Assembly (NCBI GenBank): GCA_030407005.1
Contig: JAUDYN010000008.1
Coordinates: forward strand, 1,736,001-1,800,000
Length of the DNA: 64,000 nt
DNA from: Desarmillaria ectypa
Lineage: Eukaryota > Basidiomycota > Agaricomycetes > Agaricales > Physalacriaceae
Reading direction: 5' to 3'
In this document: piece by piece, positions 39,308 to 48,979 of the stretch
Layout of the letters: every line of letters starts with the position of its first letter
Numbering within the stretch: position 1 is the stretch's first letter
Notes under the pieces: generated by a model
Databases searched by the model: none
What the model was told of the DNA's origin: nothing
The model's input: the letters and a program-made list of their open reading frames with translations, nothing else
Program-made: the position numbers and the translations under genes

Positions 39308-39715
39308 ATGAAGTTCTTGTCTGCCCTCGCTCTCATCCCTTCTTGCGCCCTTGCCGTCACAGTTGGCTACGATAGTGGCTACGGCATTGGCAGCAACTCC
39401 CTCGCCAACGTCGCTTGTTCCAACGGCGCCAATGGTCTCCTGACCAAGGGATTTACCACATACGGCTCCCTTCCCACCTTCCCGAACATCACATCATCTA
39501 GCACCATCGCGGGATGGAACAGCCCAAACTGTGGGACTTGCTGGCGGTTGGCATACAATAATCGCACGGTTACGGTGCTAGCAATTGACCATGCGCAGTC
39601 GGGATTCTACACTTCGCAGGCCGCATTAGATGCTTTGACGAACGGACATGCAGTTGAATTTGGAACCGTGCAAGCTACGGCGACGCAAATTGCTGCGTCG
39701 GCTTGCGGCTTGTAA
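39308..39715 (+). CDS. Cerato-platanin family secreted protein
   Basis: Small secreted double-psi beta-barrel protein that binds chitin oligomers and loosens cell walls; members can also trigger plant defence. Intronless, 135 residues. Signal peptide MKFLSALALIPSCALA, then VTVGYDSGYGIGSNSLANVA, CSNGANGLLTKGFTTYGSLP, STIAGWNSPNCGTCWRLAYN, VLAIDHAQSGFYTSQAALDA and LTNGHAVEFGTVQATATQIA, ending ASACGL. The four family cysteines (VACSNG, NCGTCW, SACGL) and the AIDH motif are present. A TATA-like TATAAAAAC lies about 60 bases upstream. Intact, although it directly follows a truncated transporter. Confidence 0.95.
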   Translation: MKFLSALALIPSCALAVTVGYDSGYGIGSNSLANVACSNGANGLLTKGFTTYGSLPTFPNITSSSTIAGWNSPNCGTCWRLAYNNRTVTVLAIDHAQSGFYTSQAALDALTNGHAVEFGTVQATATQIAASACGL

Positions 39716-41329
39716 TGGATGAATCATAAAGTTGGAATTTTGTGTCGACGGCGGGATACCATTGAGACTCGAGTTATTGGACTTTCCCGACACGAACCAC
39801 ATAGCTGTACTATTACTCTCTACGTACTTACTACTGCCCGCGGGCCTCGTAGTATGGTCAATAACTACAATGCCTTGGAAACCTTCATATGCACTATTAT
39901 GCTCTGCAGTTTGGAAAATGATTGACGGTTCATCATTCTTTGACGAACAGAGAGCGTTAATGACAGCAGGCCCAGACGTTCCTTTGCTCAAGTCAATGAT
40001 TCGTATTAGCTACAGCAGTCTTCACAAACTGTAGGGGGATGTTCGGTATAAAGCCAAATAAAGGCGAGGTCGTAGTTAGATGCTAGTCACTCGCATCAGT
40101 TCGCTGGGCTCCTTTAGAATCTAAATCGTAGGCATTCCAGACAGCGCCACATTCTGCTGAACGACGCGGTCGTGGTCAACAGAGTATGATCATTTTGGGT
40201 AAGAAAACAAACATTGACGGAACGTCCGGATTTCAACAAGAGTCAGAAAAAATGTCTTCATCATGGTTTTACCAAACCGTCAACGCCACATAGTAGCACA
40301 CCAAGGAGATGGGGTACGGCAGGATACAGGAATATGACGATGCACGCACCACCCTACATCAAACTCTGCATCCAAGTCGACGCCGAGGCGGACTCGGACA
40401 CGAAGCGAGCTAGATGGTGCTGCTCTTTCTCGTAAGTACCACCCCGAAAGGCACACCTTCACCCCCTCAACTATGAAAGTAAAAACGCCACACAGACGAG
40501 TTAGCGCCTGCAGCTGCATTTGGCAAGGCGAGTGGTACCAATGGTCCTGTTATAATGGTCTATTGACACACCATGGTTACAGAGGATCTGTGTTCCCACT
40601 TACGTTCCCGGTAGCTTGTAACAATGTCTGTGTTTGATCTCAGAGAAGGAAGAGTGTGCTGTCCCGTTGTAATACTTACCAATTATACTTCTACTTTTGA
40701 CCGAGAAGAATCGTGACCAAACTTTGACTGACGTGATATATAGCTGCAATGTGTCACATTTATTGCTGGTTCAAACTTGTCTTGTTTTGAAAGGGGGGTT
40801 TCCCCCTTAGACTGAAGTTAAGTATTGTTAACTTTCATGAGTGGTTCGCTAGAGTAAGAATACGCATTCGAGCTGACAACGTGACCGCGACACCGCCCGA
40901 TCAGGATCCATGAGTTGGGAACAATCATTTTGTTGAAGATTACCTCTGGCATGCACAAGGTAAGTAGACCTAAGACATTGAAATGTTGAAATGGGCCGAC
41001 CGTCACGAACTTGAGGGATGACACGTGTTCGGGTCAAATCCGAAGTTCCGAAGTTCCGAACTTAGTTAGCTTGCGCTATTGTCCTCAGTAATATACAAAC
41101 GATTGTGCCCGCTGCCTCTGCGATCATGAAAATCTCTCGCTCTGATATTACTATGCGACACAAGATATCAAGAGATTGACGCCCTCCTGCCGCCATTTTT
41201 GCCAGACCATTGAATCATTAAAGCAAGTCTAGGATCGTGTTGTTGTTGCGTTATAGGTGATATGGTTCATCGACAAGCTCGTTTTCAAACCTACGGCAGC
41301 CTGGAACACCCCAGACAAGCGATGATAAG
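39716..41329. other. Intergenic region
   Basis: 1.6 kb without a supportable gene. A small tandem CCGAAGTTCCGAAGTTCCGA lies near 41040-41062. No family-like protein was found in any frame. Confidence 0.45.
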
Positions 41330-41791
41330 CTACTGGGGAAACGGGTCTACCTCGCCAGTGGCGTACTCTTTTATTACTGCCAAATAAATCTTCTTATTCT
41401 TGCATGGCTCTCCAACACCGAAGCCCACAGGAAGATCTTCAAAGTTGGGCATTGCCAGAAACGGTGGAGGAGGGTTGTGCAGATAGTCGTTCTCTACATG
41501 TAGACGGCAGTTAGGCAATCTATCAAATAAAAGCACTCTGGAACGAACCAGGATGATTGCGCATCGAATAACGACCCATGTACGACCCAGCAGAAAAGTC
41601 CTCCGTGGCATGGAAAAATGACGGACGAGATGTGAAGAGCCACACGGTGAAATTGTAGGCAGAGGTACCGTATTCTGCAATGGACTCGTATTCAAAGTCG
41701 AACTGCTGACCGGGATTAATTCGGGTGCCGTTGCGCAGTTTGACAATGCTAGGCTAAGGAGAAGGGTGTATAGAATTTTGAAAAGATACAT
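41330..41791 (-). CDS. Secreted protein of unknown function, with apparent frame break after the signal peptide
   Basis: The ATG at 41791 opens a clear signal peptide (MYLFKILYTLLLSLALSNC). The downstream part that looks protein-like is in another frame: NGTRINPGQQFDFEYESIAE, YGTSAYNFTVWLFTSRPSFF, HATEDFSAGSYMGRYSMRNH. Then a 55-base GT-AG intron joins to PENDYLHNPPPPFLAMPNFE, DLPVGFGVGEPCKNKKIYLA and VIKEYATGEVDPFPQ, with the stop at 41330. The mature region resembles unnamed secreted mushroom proteins with a Y-N-x-T-V-W-L-F core. The one-base discrepancy near the Cys codon could be a true frameshift, a sequence error or a splice I did not see. Function unknown. Confidence 0.55.
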   Translation of the reverse strand: MYLFKILYTLLLSLALSNCATAPELIPVSSSTLNTSPLQNTVPLPTISPCGSSHLVRHFSMPRRTFLLGRTWVVIRCAIILVRSRVLLFDRLPNCRLHVENDYLHNPPPPFLAMPNFEDLPVGFGVGEPCKNKKIYLAVIKEYATGEVDPFPQ

Positions 41792-42699
41792 GGTTGCAGA
41801 CAGGCCGGACGCTGAACTATATGGCACTGCTTTTAAAAGACGTTGCACTCACGGACGAAGAGCGGTGGATAATGCCCTCCAGAAGCGCCCGGTATTTCCC
41901 TTCCGGAGCGCTGCTCAGAGGAGTTGAAGAAAAGACGTAAAAGATTCTGAAGGCGTGGCATGAGGTCTTCAATCGGATATCCTCGAAAAGAGGATTCCTT
42001 CAGTAATCAGGATTCTGGATCCAATCTGCGTATTGGAGAACACGGTTACTAAAATTTGGCTTTTCAAAACGATCCTCTTTCCACTGGCGCATAACTTGAG
42101 AGAAAGGTTTGTAATGGGAAGATGATCATCCATCTTGGCTCATCCAATCCTGAACAGCAATGTCGGTGAGCCACTGCAATGCCGCATGCACAAAATGACG
42201 AACCTATATTAACGCCTCATTCACTCAGAGGGCACTCTGGCCCTGTGCAGGTAATATTCTCTGCCATAACGAACCAACTTTTTCCGGCCCTCTTGGGATA
42301 ATTTGTGAGGTCAGAACTGGTCAGAAGCACCTAAGTATCATGACACCTAGATTACTTTGCCATCGTGTGAAATTGATACAGCCCCCGCTTAGAGGAACCT
42401 AAAAACCTATCAATGCACACTGGTGGAAACAGCACAATCTTCCTGTGCCCGGCATGAATCTGTTCGATGGATGACTGAAAACCCTTTAAATCAGGCGCGG
42501 ACGATAGGTATGTCATGGGAAGTGATTAGCCGAGGCGTAACGCAGGCCATGTGAACGAAGCTTTCTTGCTGGTTGACTGGGAATCCGTAACGGCAATCTC
42601 CGTGGAAATTCATGCAGTTTCCGGTCCGTACTGCCGCGTTTGACTTGTTCTGCTGTAGCAAGAGGGTCGAGAAGAGGTCGCAGAAACAACCAGGCCGCG
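41792..42699. other. Intergenic region
   Basis: No gene supported; probably the upstream region of the decayed amidohydrolase. Confidence 0.4.
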
Positions 42700-45600
42700 C
42701 TATCGAAATGGTTTCTCTATATCCTTTGTTCCTCTGTCTGTTACTGGGCGTAGCGCATCGCTGGACTTCACTCAACGGGCACTTTGATCGTGTTCTAGTC
42801 CACTGGCATATGCAAGGCGTACTACAAAAATGCCAGAACCTTTATAAGCTACCGAGTCCGTCACCAGATTGTCATCGTCGTATTGAATCAAACCGTTATG
42901 AACTTGGTACCAGGCCGACCTTACTGAAGAATGCGACTCTTTGGACCGGACGTATTTCCGGCCTCAGTTTATAACAGGGGACCTATTACTCGATAAAGAT
43001 TTTATCAAGAGCGCTGGAGTCATTGCGTCATATGCACTGGACGCGTATGGGGACGAGTTGGTGGAACATGATGTCTAAGGTGCCTGGATCTCTCCCGGGT
43101 GCGTTCTCGATCCTATGATACCCTGTAAGAAAGGACTGATGTATTCCAGCATTATTGATGCGCATTATCATATAGAAATTGGAAGCCTACCTGATCTCTC
43201 TGACTCGGATGATACACATTCAGTCCAGAGCATTCTTTAGCCATGGCTTCATAGTCTTGATGGGCTCAACACCCATGACAAGTCTTATCGTTTATCGATT
43301 TCTGGTGGCATCACTACTGCGCCTGTGCTTTCTGGCTTGATAGATGCTATTGGTCTGAAAAATTTCTTCCATTCTGTGATCAGTTATTCATCGGCTTCGA
43401 TAGGTGGATAGGCGTTTGTGATCAAGTTACGCGCTACAGAGGAAAAGACACCCACTTCAATGCTGTTGGAGCCTCCATACTTACTGAATGATACTGGTTC
43501 CAATACGTTGCTTCCTCCACGGTGGAGACACATGAAGTTGGTAACGTGCTTGCTCCAACTTCCCTTCTCATTTATTGACCATATTGCAGACACGCATGTG
43601 GCACATTGCGTAATTACAGAAGTAAAATGACCCAATTGATCTTAGTCGCGTAACAGACGAGAGTCCGAGCCAGTATACTCGAATCATGCGACGTGCCAAG
43701 CCACTCATTCGTCGGTACTAGGTCACCATTTTTCTGGTTCACGCATTGTCATTATCTGGAAGTCGCGCAAAGCGTATGACTCGTTTTCCTGTGTTATTTT
43801 GGTGTCTGACGTATGGCCATTTTTTGAAGATACGACACGACTCGGAAAGAATTCAGGATGCCTACTGCGAAAATGCTTTAGCAGGCAGATGGGAAGATCT
43901 TGGCGATTTTCCGTAAAGTCTTCAATTGGAGGCCCTCGTCGATGTCCTGAGAGGGCGCATCAAATTATGCGAATTTAATTTAATTGTTGCTGTCTGCTCC
44001 CAGAACTGACCCCATAATGGGTACATATTCACTGCTACGAAGCTGTCGATTTGGATGGTATGGTGAGCGTAAGAAAGATTTTACGTTGTACCTAGAAAAG
44101 ACACAGAATTCATACTGTTCATACACATTCTCTAGCTCACGAATGAGTTCAAGTTCTCCATTGCTGCATCTCATCACGCCCACGATGCGTTCCTTGTACC
44201 GGAACTCTTGAAGGGAGCTTACGGTGCGCGCCTCTCTCTTTTCTTATCGGTTCAGTGAATGGCCGATTTCCTTGGTTCTTGGGAAATACGCCTGCAGTTG
44301 CAATGCTTGCTACATTGAGGAGATACAAGCGTAAGTCTTATCGTGGTTCCGAGTTCGCCCCCGAAGATTCTTGCGGACCAGGGATTCGACGTGGTCATGA
44401 AGGTCGGTAATCAAAACTAAGTGACAATATATTAGCACTCATCTGTAAGCTCAGAGTGATCATCCGGTGTTAAACTCTCGCTACCTTCTGCATGAGGCAC
44501 AGCTGGAACACTACTATGGTCTGGCCTCTAACATTGCGATGGCTTCCATCACAACGACACCCGCAAGAGTACTAGGATATAATCATAGAATTGGGTTTAT
44601 TGAGGAAGGTGTCTGAGATGCCCCGATTGTAGTTCTCGACTGACACCAATGCTTCAAAGGTTATGATGCAGGTACACATATTTATTGCGTGTATTCCCTA
44701 CCTTTTGGTCATCGTTGTTCTGACATTAGGCGTGACGCCCAAGCAAATGTATATCGATGGCATTCCTCAAATTGACAAACCCCACTCGCGGAAAAAATCT
44801 TAGGATCTCTAACGTGCGCCTAAGACCCCAGTCTTTGACGAAGAAACTGCTGACGCTATAAAATTCGACGGTGTACCCCCACTCGAACCAAAGTCATCGA
44901 TGACAAGAGACAGTCGTATTCACCAATGTATCGAGCATATTTCTTAAGCGTGATTCGGGCATTAAACAAGTTTTTTCTGCTGCTCATGATAAAGTTGGGG
45001 TGGTGGTTGTCAGCAAGGAGAAGATTATCTGTCATAGAACAAAGCTTGCATGTCCGATCCTTGACATACATCCGTAAGGATCTCGAGGGCGGATCATTAG
45101 CGTCGGTCCTATTCTGGCCTTTTCTATTGCAAGTCGAAACTGATTAATGTTCCGCAGTCCGGGGTCTTGTTGGCTTCGATCCCTCATTTGGCTTGGGTCG
45201 CATTGAATTTGAGCAGAGTCTAATGACGGACTAGTTCTTGATCCTTTGACTTCCGTTATACCGGATATCCTAGGCGAGGACGAGACAGTAATCCGCGCTG
45301 TCGATGGGCTGCAGTTTGCTTCCCGCGATTTATTGTAAGTTTAATCTTTGTGGCTATAACTAGTTTACTAGGCTGAATCGTCGAAAGGTTGGCACACCGT
45401 TCAGGTGTCTACTGCAGTCACTGCGCCTGAATCTCAAGGCTTTTCGTCTGTCCTGAGTGTAGTGCTCTCAACTGGATCGAGACACGCACTTGAGAAAGGC
45501 GCCATAATTCAAGATGTCGCTGCGCTGTATGCTTCTGTCTCAATGTAGCTTGATGTAAGTATCAGTACGCAAATTTTGGCGCTGCGGCGACTGTTATTGG

Positions 45601-46377
45601 GAGGCGCACGAGGCGACCTAGCCATGTAAGCTGAGAAAGTCGCACAGGTATTTGAACATCGATGAGTTTGCACTGGTTGTAAAAAGCTACGCCTGCGTGT
45701 CTGTAGGGGGAGCTGCCACTCGTTATCAACATTCACAGTGCAGATATAGTAGCATCGTTGATACAACTGAGGCATCAGGTCGAGAAAAGGACTACACAAA
45801 TGATGAAGATGGCTTTTTCAGGAGCTGAGGAAGCACGTCTCCTTGCTCCCGAAATCAGCAGTGCTGGCATAGACGTCATTTTGGGTAGAGCAAGGCCTTT
45901 TCCCGTAGGCTGGCAGGCGACAAGAATGTATGTATTTTTTCGCTTATTGTTGTTTATCTGTAGCAGCAATCCGGAATGCAGACCTCCAGGTCCACCCCTT
46001 ACCGAGGACAGTGCACTCGGTGTACTTCGGGCATTTAATGTGACAGTAGCATTGGCCTTGATCCCCTCTTAATATTTTGGTACCGATGAAAAGCGTCATG
46101 CAGAATTTGCTATTTGACATCGCGTGGGTATGTAGATATTCTGGGTTTTCGTGTGCCTGATTAGTCTAATCTTTCGGTTCAGGCTGCCCTGGAGACTCGA
46201 GACGATATGTCGCGAGCAGAGACTCTTGCATTAGGCTCTATCAATGTGGAAAATTTACTCGGACTGGACGGATCTGAGCAGGATCTAGTGGCGACGAAGA
46301 ACGCTGATTTGCTCGGCTTTGAGAGCAACATTGTCGCTGTTATTTCTTCCAGACGTGGAGCAGTCGATATTCTCTGA
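42700..46377 (+). pseudogene. Decayed large amidohydrolase-superfamily gene (metallo-dependent hydrolase)
   Basis: A 3.7-kb remnant. Family-like blocks in order: ESNRYELGTRPTLLKNATLW TG, DFIKSAGVIASYALDAYGDE LVEHDV, then a stop and GAWISPG, IIDAHYHIEIGSLPDLSDSD (the HxH metal site), THDKSYRLSISGGITTA, KLRATEEKTPTSMLLEPPYL, SDHPVLNSRYLLHEAQLEHY, YGLASNIAMASITTTPARVL, GYNHRIGFIEEG, VIRAVDGLQFASRDLL, ALEKGAIIQDVAALYAS and TQILALRRLLLGGARGDLAM. It ends ETLALGSINVENLLGLDGSE and DLLGFESNIVAVISSRRGAV DIL before a stop at 46377. Between these are many stops and frame changes; one clear stop replaces a codon after EHDV near 43075. The family is a long membrane-anchored or secreted amidohydrolase found in many fungi, with no firm substrate. 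Introns are still visible. Confidence 0.82.
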
Positions 46378-46612
46378 TCCATTTTCCCCATGCAATAGAG
46401 CAAGGTCGTCGTTCCAAGAATATGTTGGTTCTCATCGCCGTACATGATATTCTGTGGCTTCAGCGGAAGATACTCGCGCGAACAGGGAGAGACGACCCGC
46501 CGCCGTCTATCGCCACAAAGCTGCCGTAGCTGACCTAATGCAGTGCAAGTATTTGCCGGACGCGTTCATCACCTCGTCGAGACGCAGAGTCGCTCTCTTC
46601 CACTTTGTCACG

Positions 46613-47272
46613 ATGGTAAGACCTAAGTGCTAGAATACACTTCCAAAATCTCACCAATTTTTGTTCTAGCTTCCACTTTCGCTATTAAATGCCGCGCAGA
46701 ATAAGCCCATGGCGCGTACTCTAGTCATCCATCCATGAAACCCCTTCTTAATACACAGCAGTTAGTCGAATTGAAAAACGGCGAGACTTTCAACGGGCAT
46801 CTTGTCAACTGTGACAACTTTATGAACATAACGCTCAAGGAGGTATACCAAACGAATCCTGACGGAGATCGGTTTTGGAAGTTGAAAGAGTGTTATATTC
46901 GTGGAAGCACTGTGCGCTTGATTCATTATTCTCTCCTCGACGAGATGCTTAGGTCTTTGATGCAGATAAAATACATTCGTATACCGGAGAACCTGTTAGA
47001 CGTCGTGAAGGACGAGCAGAACAGAGCGAGAGAAGCAGGCAGGAGCAATTCAAGGGGAGGGCATATTAGTGGCAGAGGTGGTATGTTCTTGTTCTTGTTC
47101 TTGTTCTTGTGCCTTAGCAGCCAGCTAAATTCTTTCTGGTAGGACGTGGAGCACCTGTCAGAGGTACCGCTATCCCCTTGTATAATCTGTTGCCCTTGCT
47201 CATTAGATTCTTCCAGGTCGTGGTCGTGGAGCACCTATGCGTGGTGGGAGAGGACGAGGGCGGGGAATGTAA
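46613..47272 (+). CDS. LSM4: U6 snRNA-associated Sm-like protein Lsm4
   Basis: Member of the Lsm1-7 (mRNA decay) and Lsm2-8 (U6 snRNP) rings. The first exon is only the ATG at 46613; the next base starts an intron. Exon two gives [14 protein letters not shown]. After another intron, [40 protein letters not shown] and [10 protein letters not shown] form Sm motif 1, then [20 protein letters not shown] forms Sm motif 2. The C terminus is the family RGG tail ([35 protein letters not shown]), split by two more introns. The junction before LVELK uses a GT donor if one extra Ala is accepted; a poor GC donor would give the canonical PMLVEL. Intact, next to a large pseudogene. Confidence 0.93.
47086..47109 (+). 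repeat. Hexanucleotide microsatellite (TTCTTG)4 in an LSM4 intron
   Basis: Four perfect copies of TTCTTG lie just inside the fourth LSM4 intron, after the GTATG donor. Such tracts mutate easily and would make a usable strain marker; a role in splicing is not implied. Confidence 0.85.
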
Positions 47273-47710
47273 TGGGCGTGTCGCTTATTTCTGTGTTTCG
47301 GGTGAGCATGTATCATTGTAAATGTTTTTTTCAAGCTAACTGGGCTCTGGTGCTCATTACATCAGCTATTAAACACAACACCACATTTTTGTCGCTGCTA
47401 AAGCATGTTTACCATCTTGCTAATGAATTGTTTACAACATGCCATTTAAACGAGGCCGTGTTTACACGACGGCCGCAATAAAGATGCATACCCTCATTCC
47501 ACGATAATTTGTGTACAAGAAGTGTAACAGAAAAGGCTAATGCACCTAAGAGGATGGTCACTATGACCGTAAAATAGGAAAAGGATATATATGTAATGAG
47601 ACGGGCAACCAGTCACGGGTCTGAATAGCTCTACACCCAGCAGCCAAGTATATGTATATATAAACCATCCAGACCCACACAGAAGAAAACGGCATCATGA
47701 TCATGAAGTA

Positions 47711-48979
47711 TCAGAAGAAGAGATACGTCGTGATAAATACCCCGAGTGCAATGATGATCACGACTTGTAATGGAACTCCTTCTTGCTGCAGGGCTACGTC
47801 TTCCCCAATCATTGTACCAACATCGCTGCCTGGCGCGATCGTCATATCATCGGAAAGTCGTCGGGTGCGCCTTCGCAACTCGGGGATATCAGGTGAGACT
47901 TCGGGTGGAGGGGCCGCCGCCGCTAGCAGACCTCTCAAACGCTCAATCTCAGCCTCAGCTTCCTTGTATTTGATCAGAAGCTCATCATTCGGTGGCGTCG
48001 GTGCAAGTGTCGATGGGTGTTCAACCGGTGGTGCGGGTTCGGGAGCAGGTTGGACAAATACAGACACGGGAGGCGGCGGTGGAGCTGGTTCAGATGGAGG
48101 TTCTTCATGGTGCTCTTCCTCACGAGCGGCGCTAAAGTCGTTGGGGGGCGTAAGTGAGCGTTCCTGGGACGTCGATTGATTAAATTCAGGGATGGGAGCA
48201 GAGTGGCCATTTGTTATCGGGACTTGGCGGACGGTGTCGTATTGCTGGCGTGAATAACGTTAGTAGGGATAGTAAGTTGGATTATATGGTACCGCACCGA
48301 ATCGGCCGTATTCATCATAGAGCTTTGGTTTGCCAGGGTTTCGTCGACCTCTTCCAATGTTTCGCCCTCACGTCTCAAATACGCGACTTTGAGCTTCTGT
48401 TGAAAGACCTTGGCTTCGTCTGTAGCGCCTTCTGTGACGGACCACTAAAAGAATACATGTTGGCCGTCCATATTAAAGTGCATCGAGGCAGAGAGACACA
48501 CTATATCATGTAACGCTTTCGACTCTTTTTCGGGGGTGATGAGCGTGCTCTGGATGAGGAACTTGTCCTTGCATTTGGCATTCAGCGGGGGCTCCTCCTT
48601 CATCGCCTGGAGCATCACTAGAATAGACGATAATGCATAAATATATATGGCATTACTGGAAGACGTAAGCCACACACCAGACACCTCGACTGTTTCACCT
48701 GGTTCCACTCTGCCAGAATTCGGGCGCACGCAGTACAGCTAGAAGAATGGCATGAGCTTCTTCAAATAACACCTATTCTAAGTCAATATCTCACCCTTGG
48801 CGCCGTCGTTTTCACTTTAAAAGCAACAGGCTGAGCATTGGGATTGGTGATGCTCAGTGTCCGTTTTACGAGACTGGTAAGCGGGCCTGCAGAGAACGAT
48901 GAGTAAAGAGAGTTTAGGCGATAATACAAAGCGTACGAGTAAACCCAAGGGTGTTATTTGGGCTCAGGTAGACCGACAT
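47711..48979 (-). CDS. SCS2: VAP/Scs2-type MSP-domain ER membrane protein
   Basis: Tail-anchored ER protein that binds FFAT-motif proteins at membrane contact sites. The start at 48979 reads MSVYLSPNNTLGFTR. The MSP domain continues LTSLVKRTLSITNPNAQPVA, FKVKTTAPKLYCVRPNSGRV, EPGETVEVS, MLQAMKEEPPLNAKCKDKFL and IQSTLITPEKESKALHDIW. K-V-K-T-T-A-P and Y-C-V-R-P-N are the FFAT-binding signature. Next come a Pro-rich linker (HHEEPPSEPAPPPPPVSVFV), a coiled-coil stretch (LIKYKEAEAEIERLRGLLAA) and a C-terminal anchor (LQVVIIIALGVFITTYLFF) ending at 47711. Four or five introns. Confidence 0.92.

Noticed and set aside
47697..48179. 160-residue open frame on the plus strand
   Set aside because: It is antisense to the VAP/Scs2 C-terminal exons and is Gly/Ser-rich because of their codon use; no family match.
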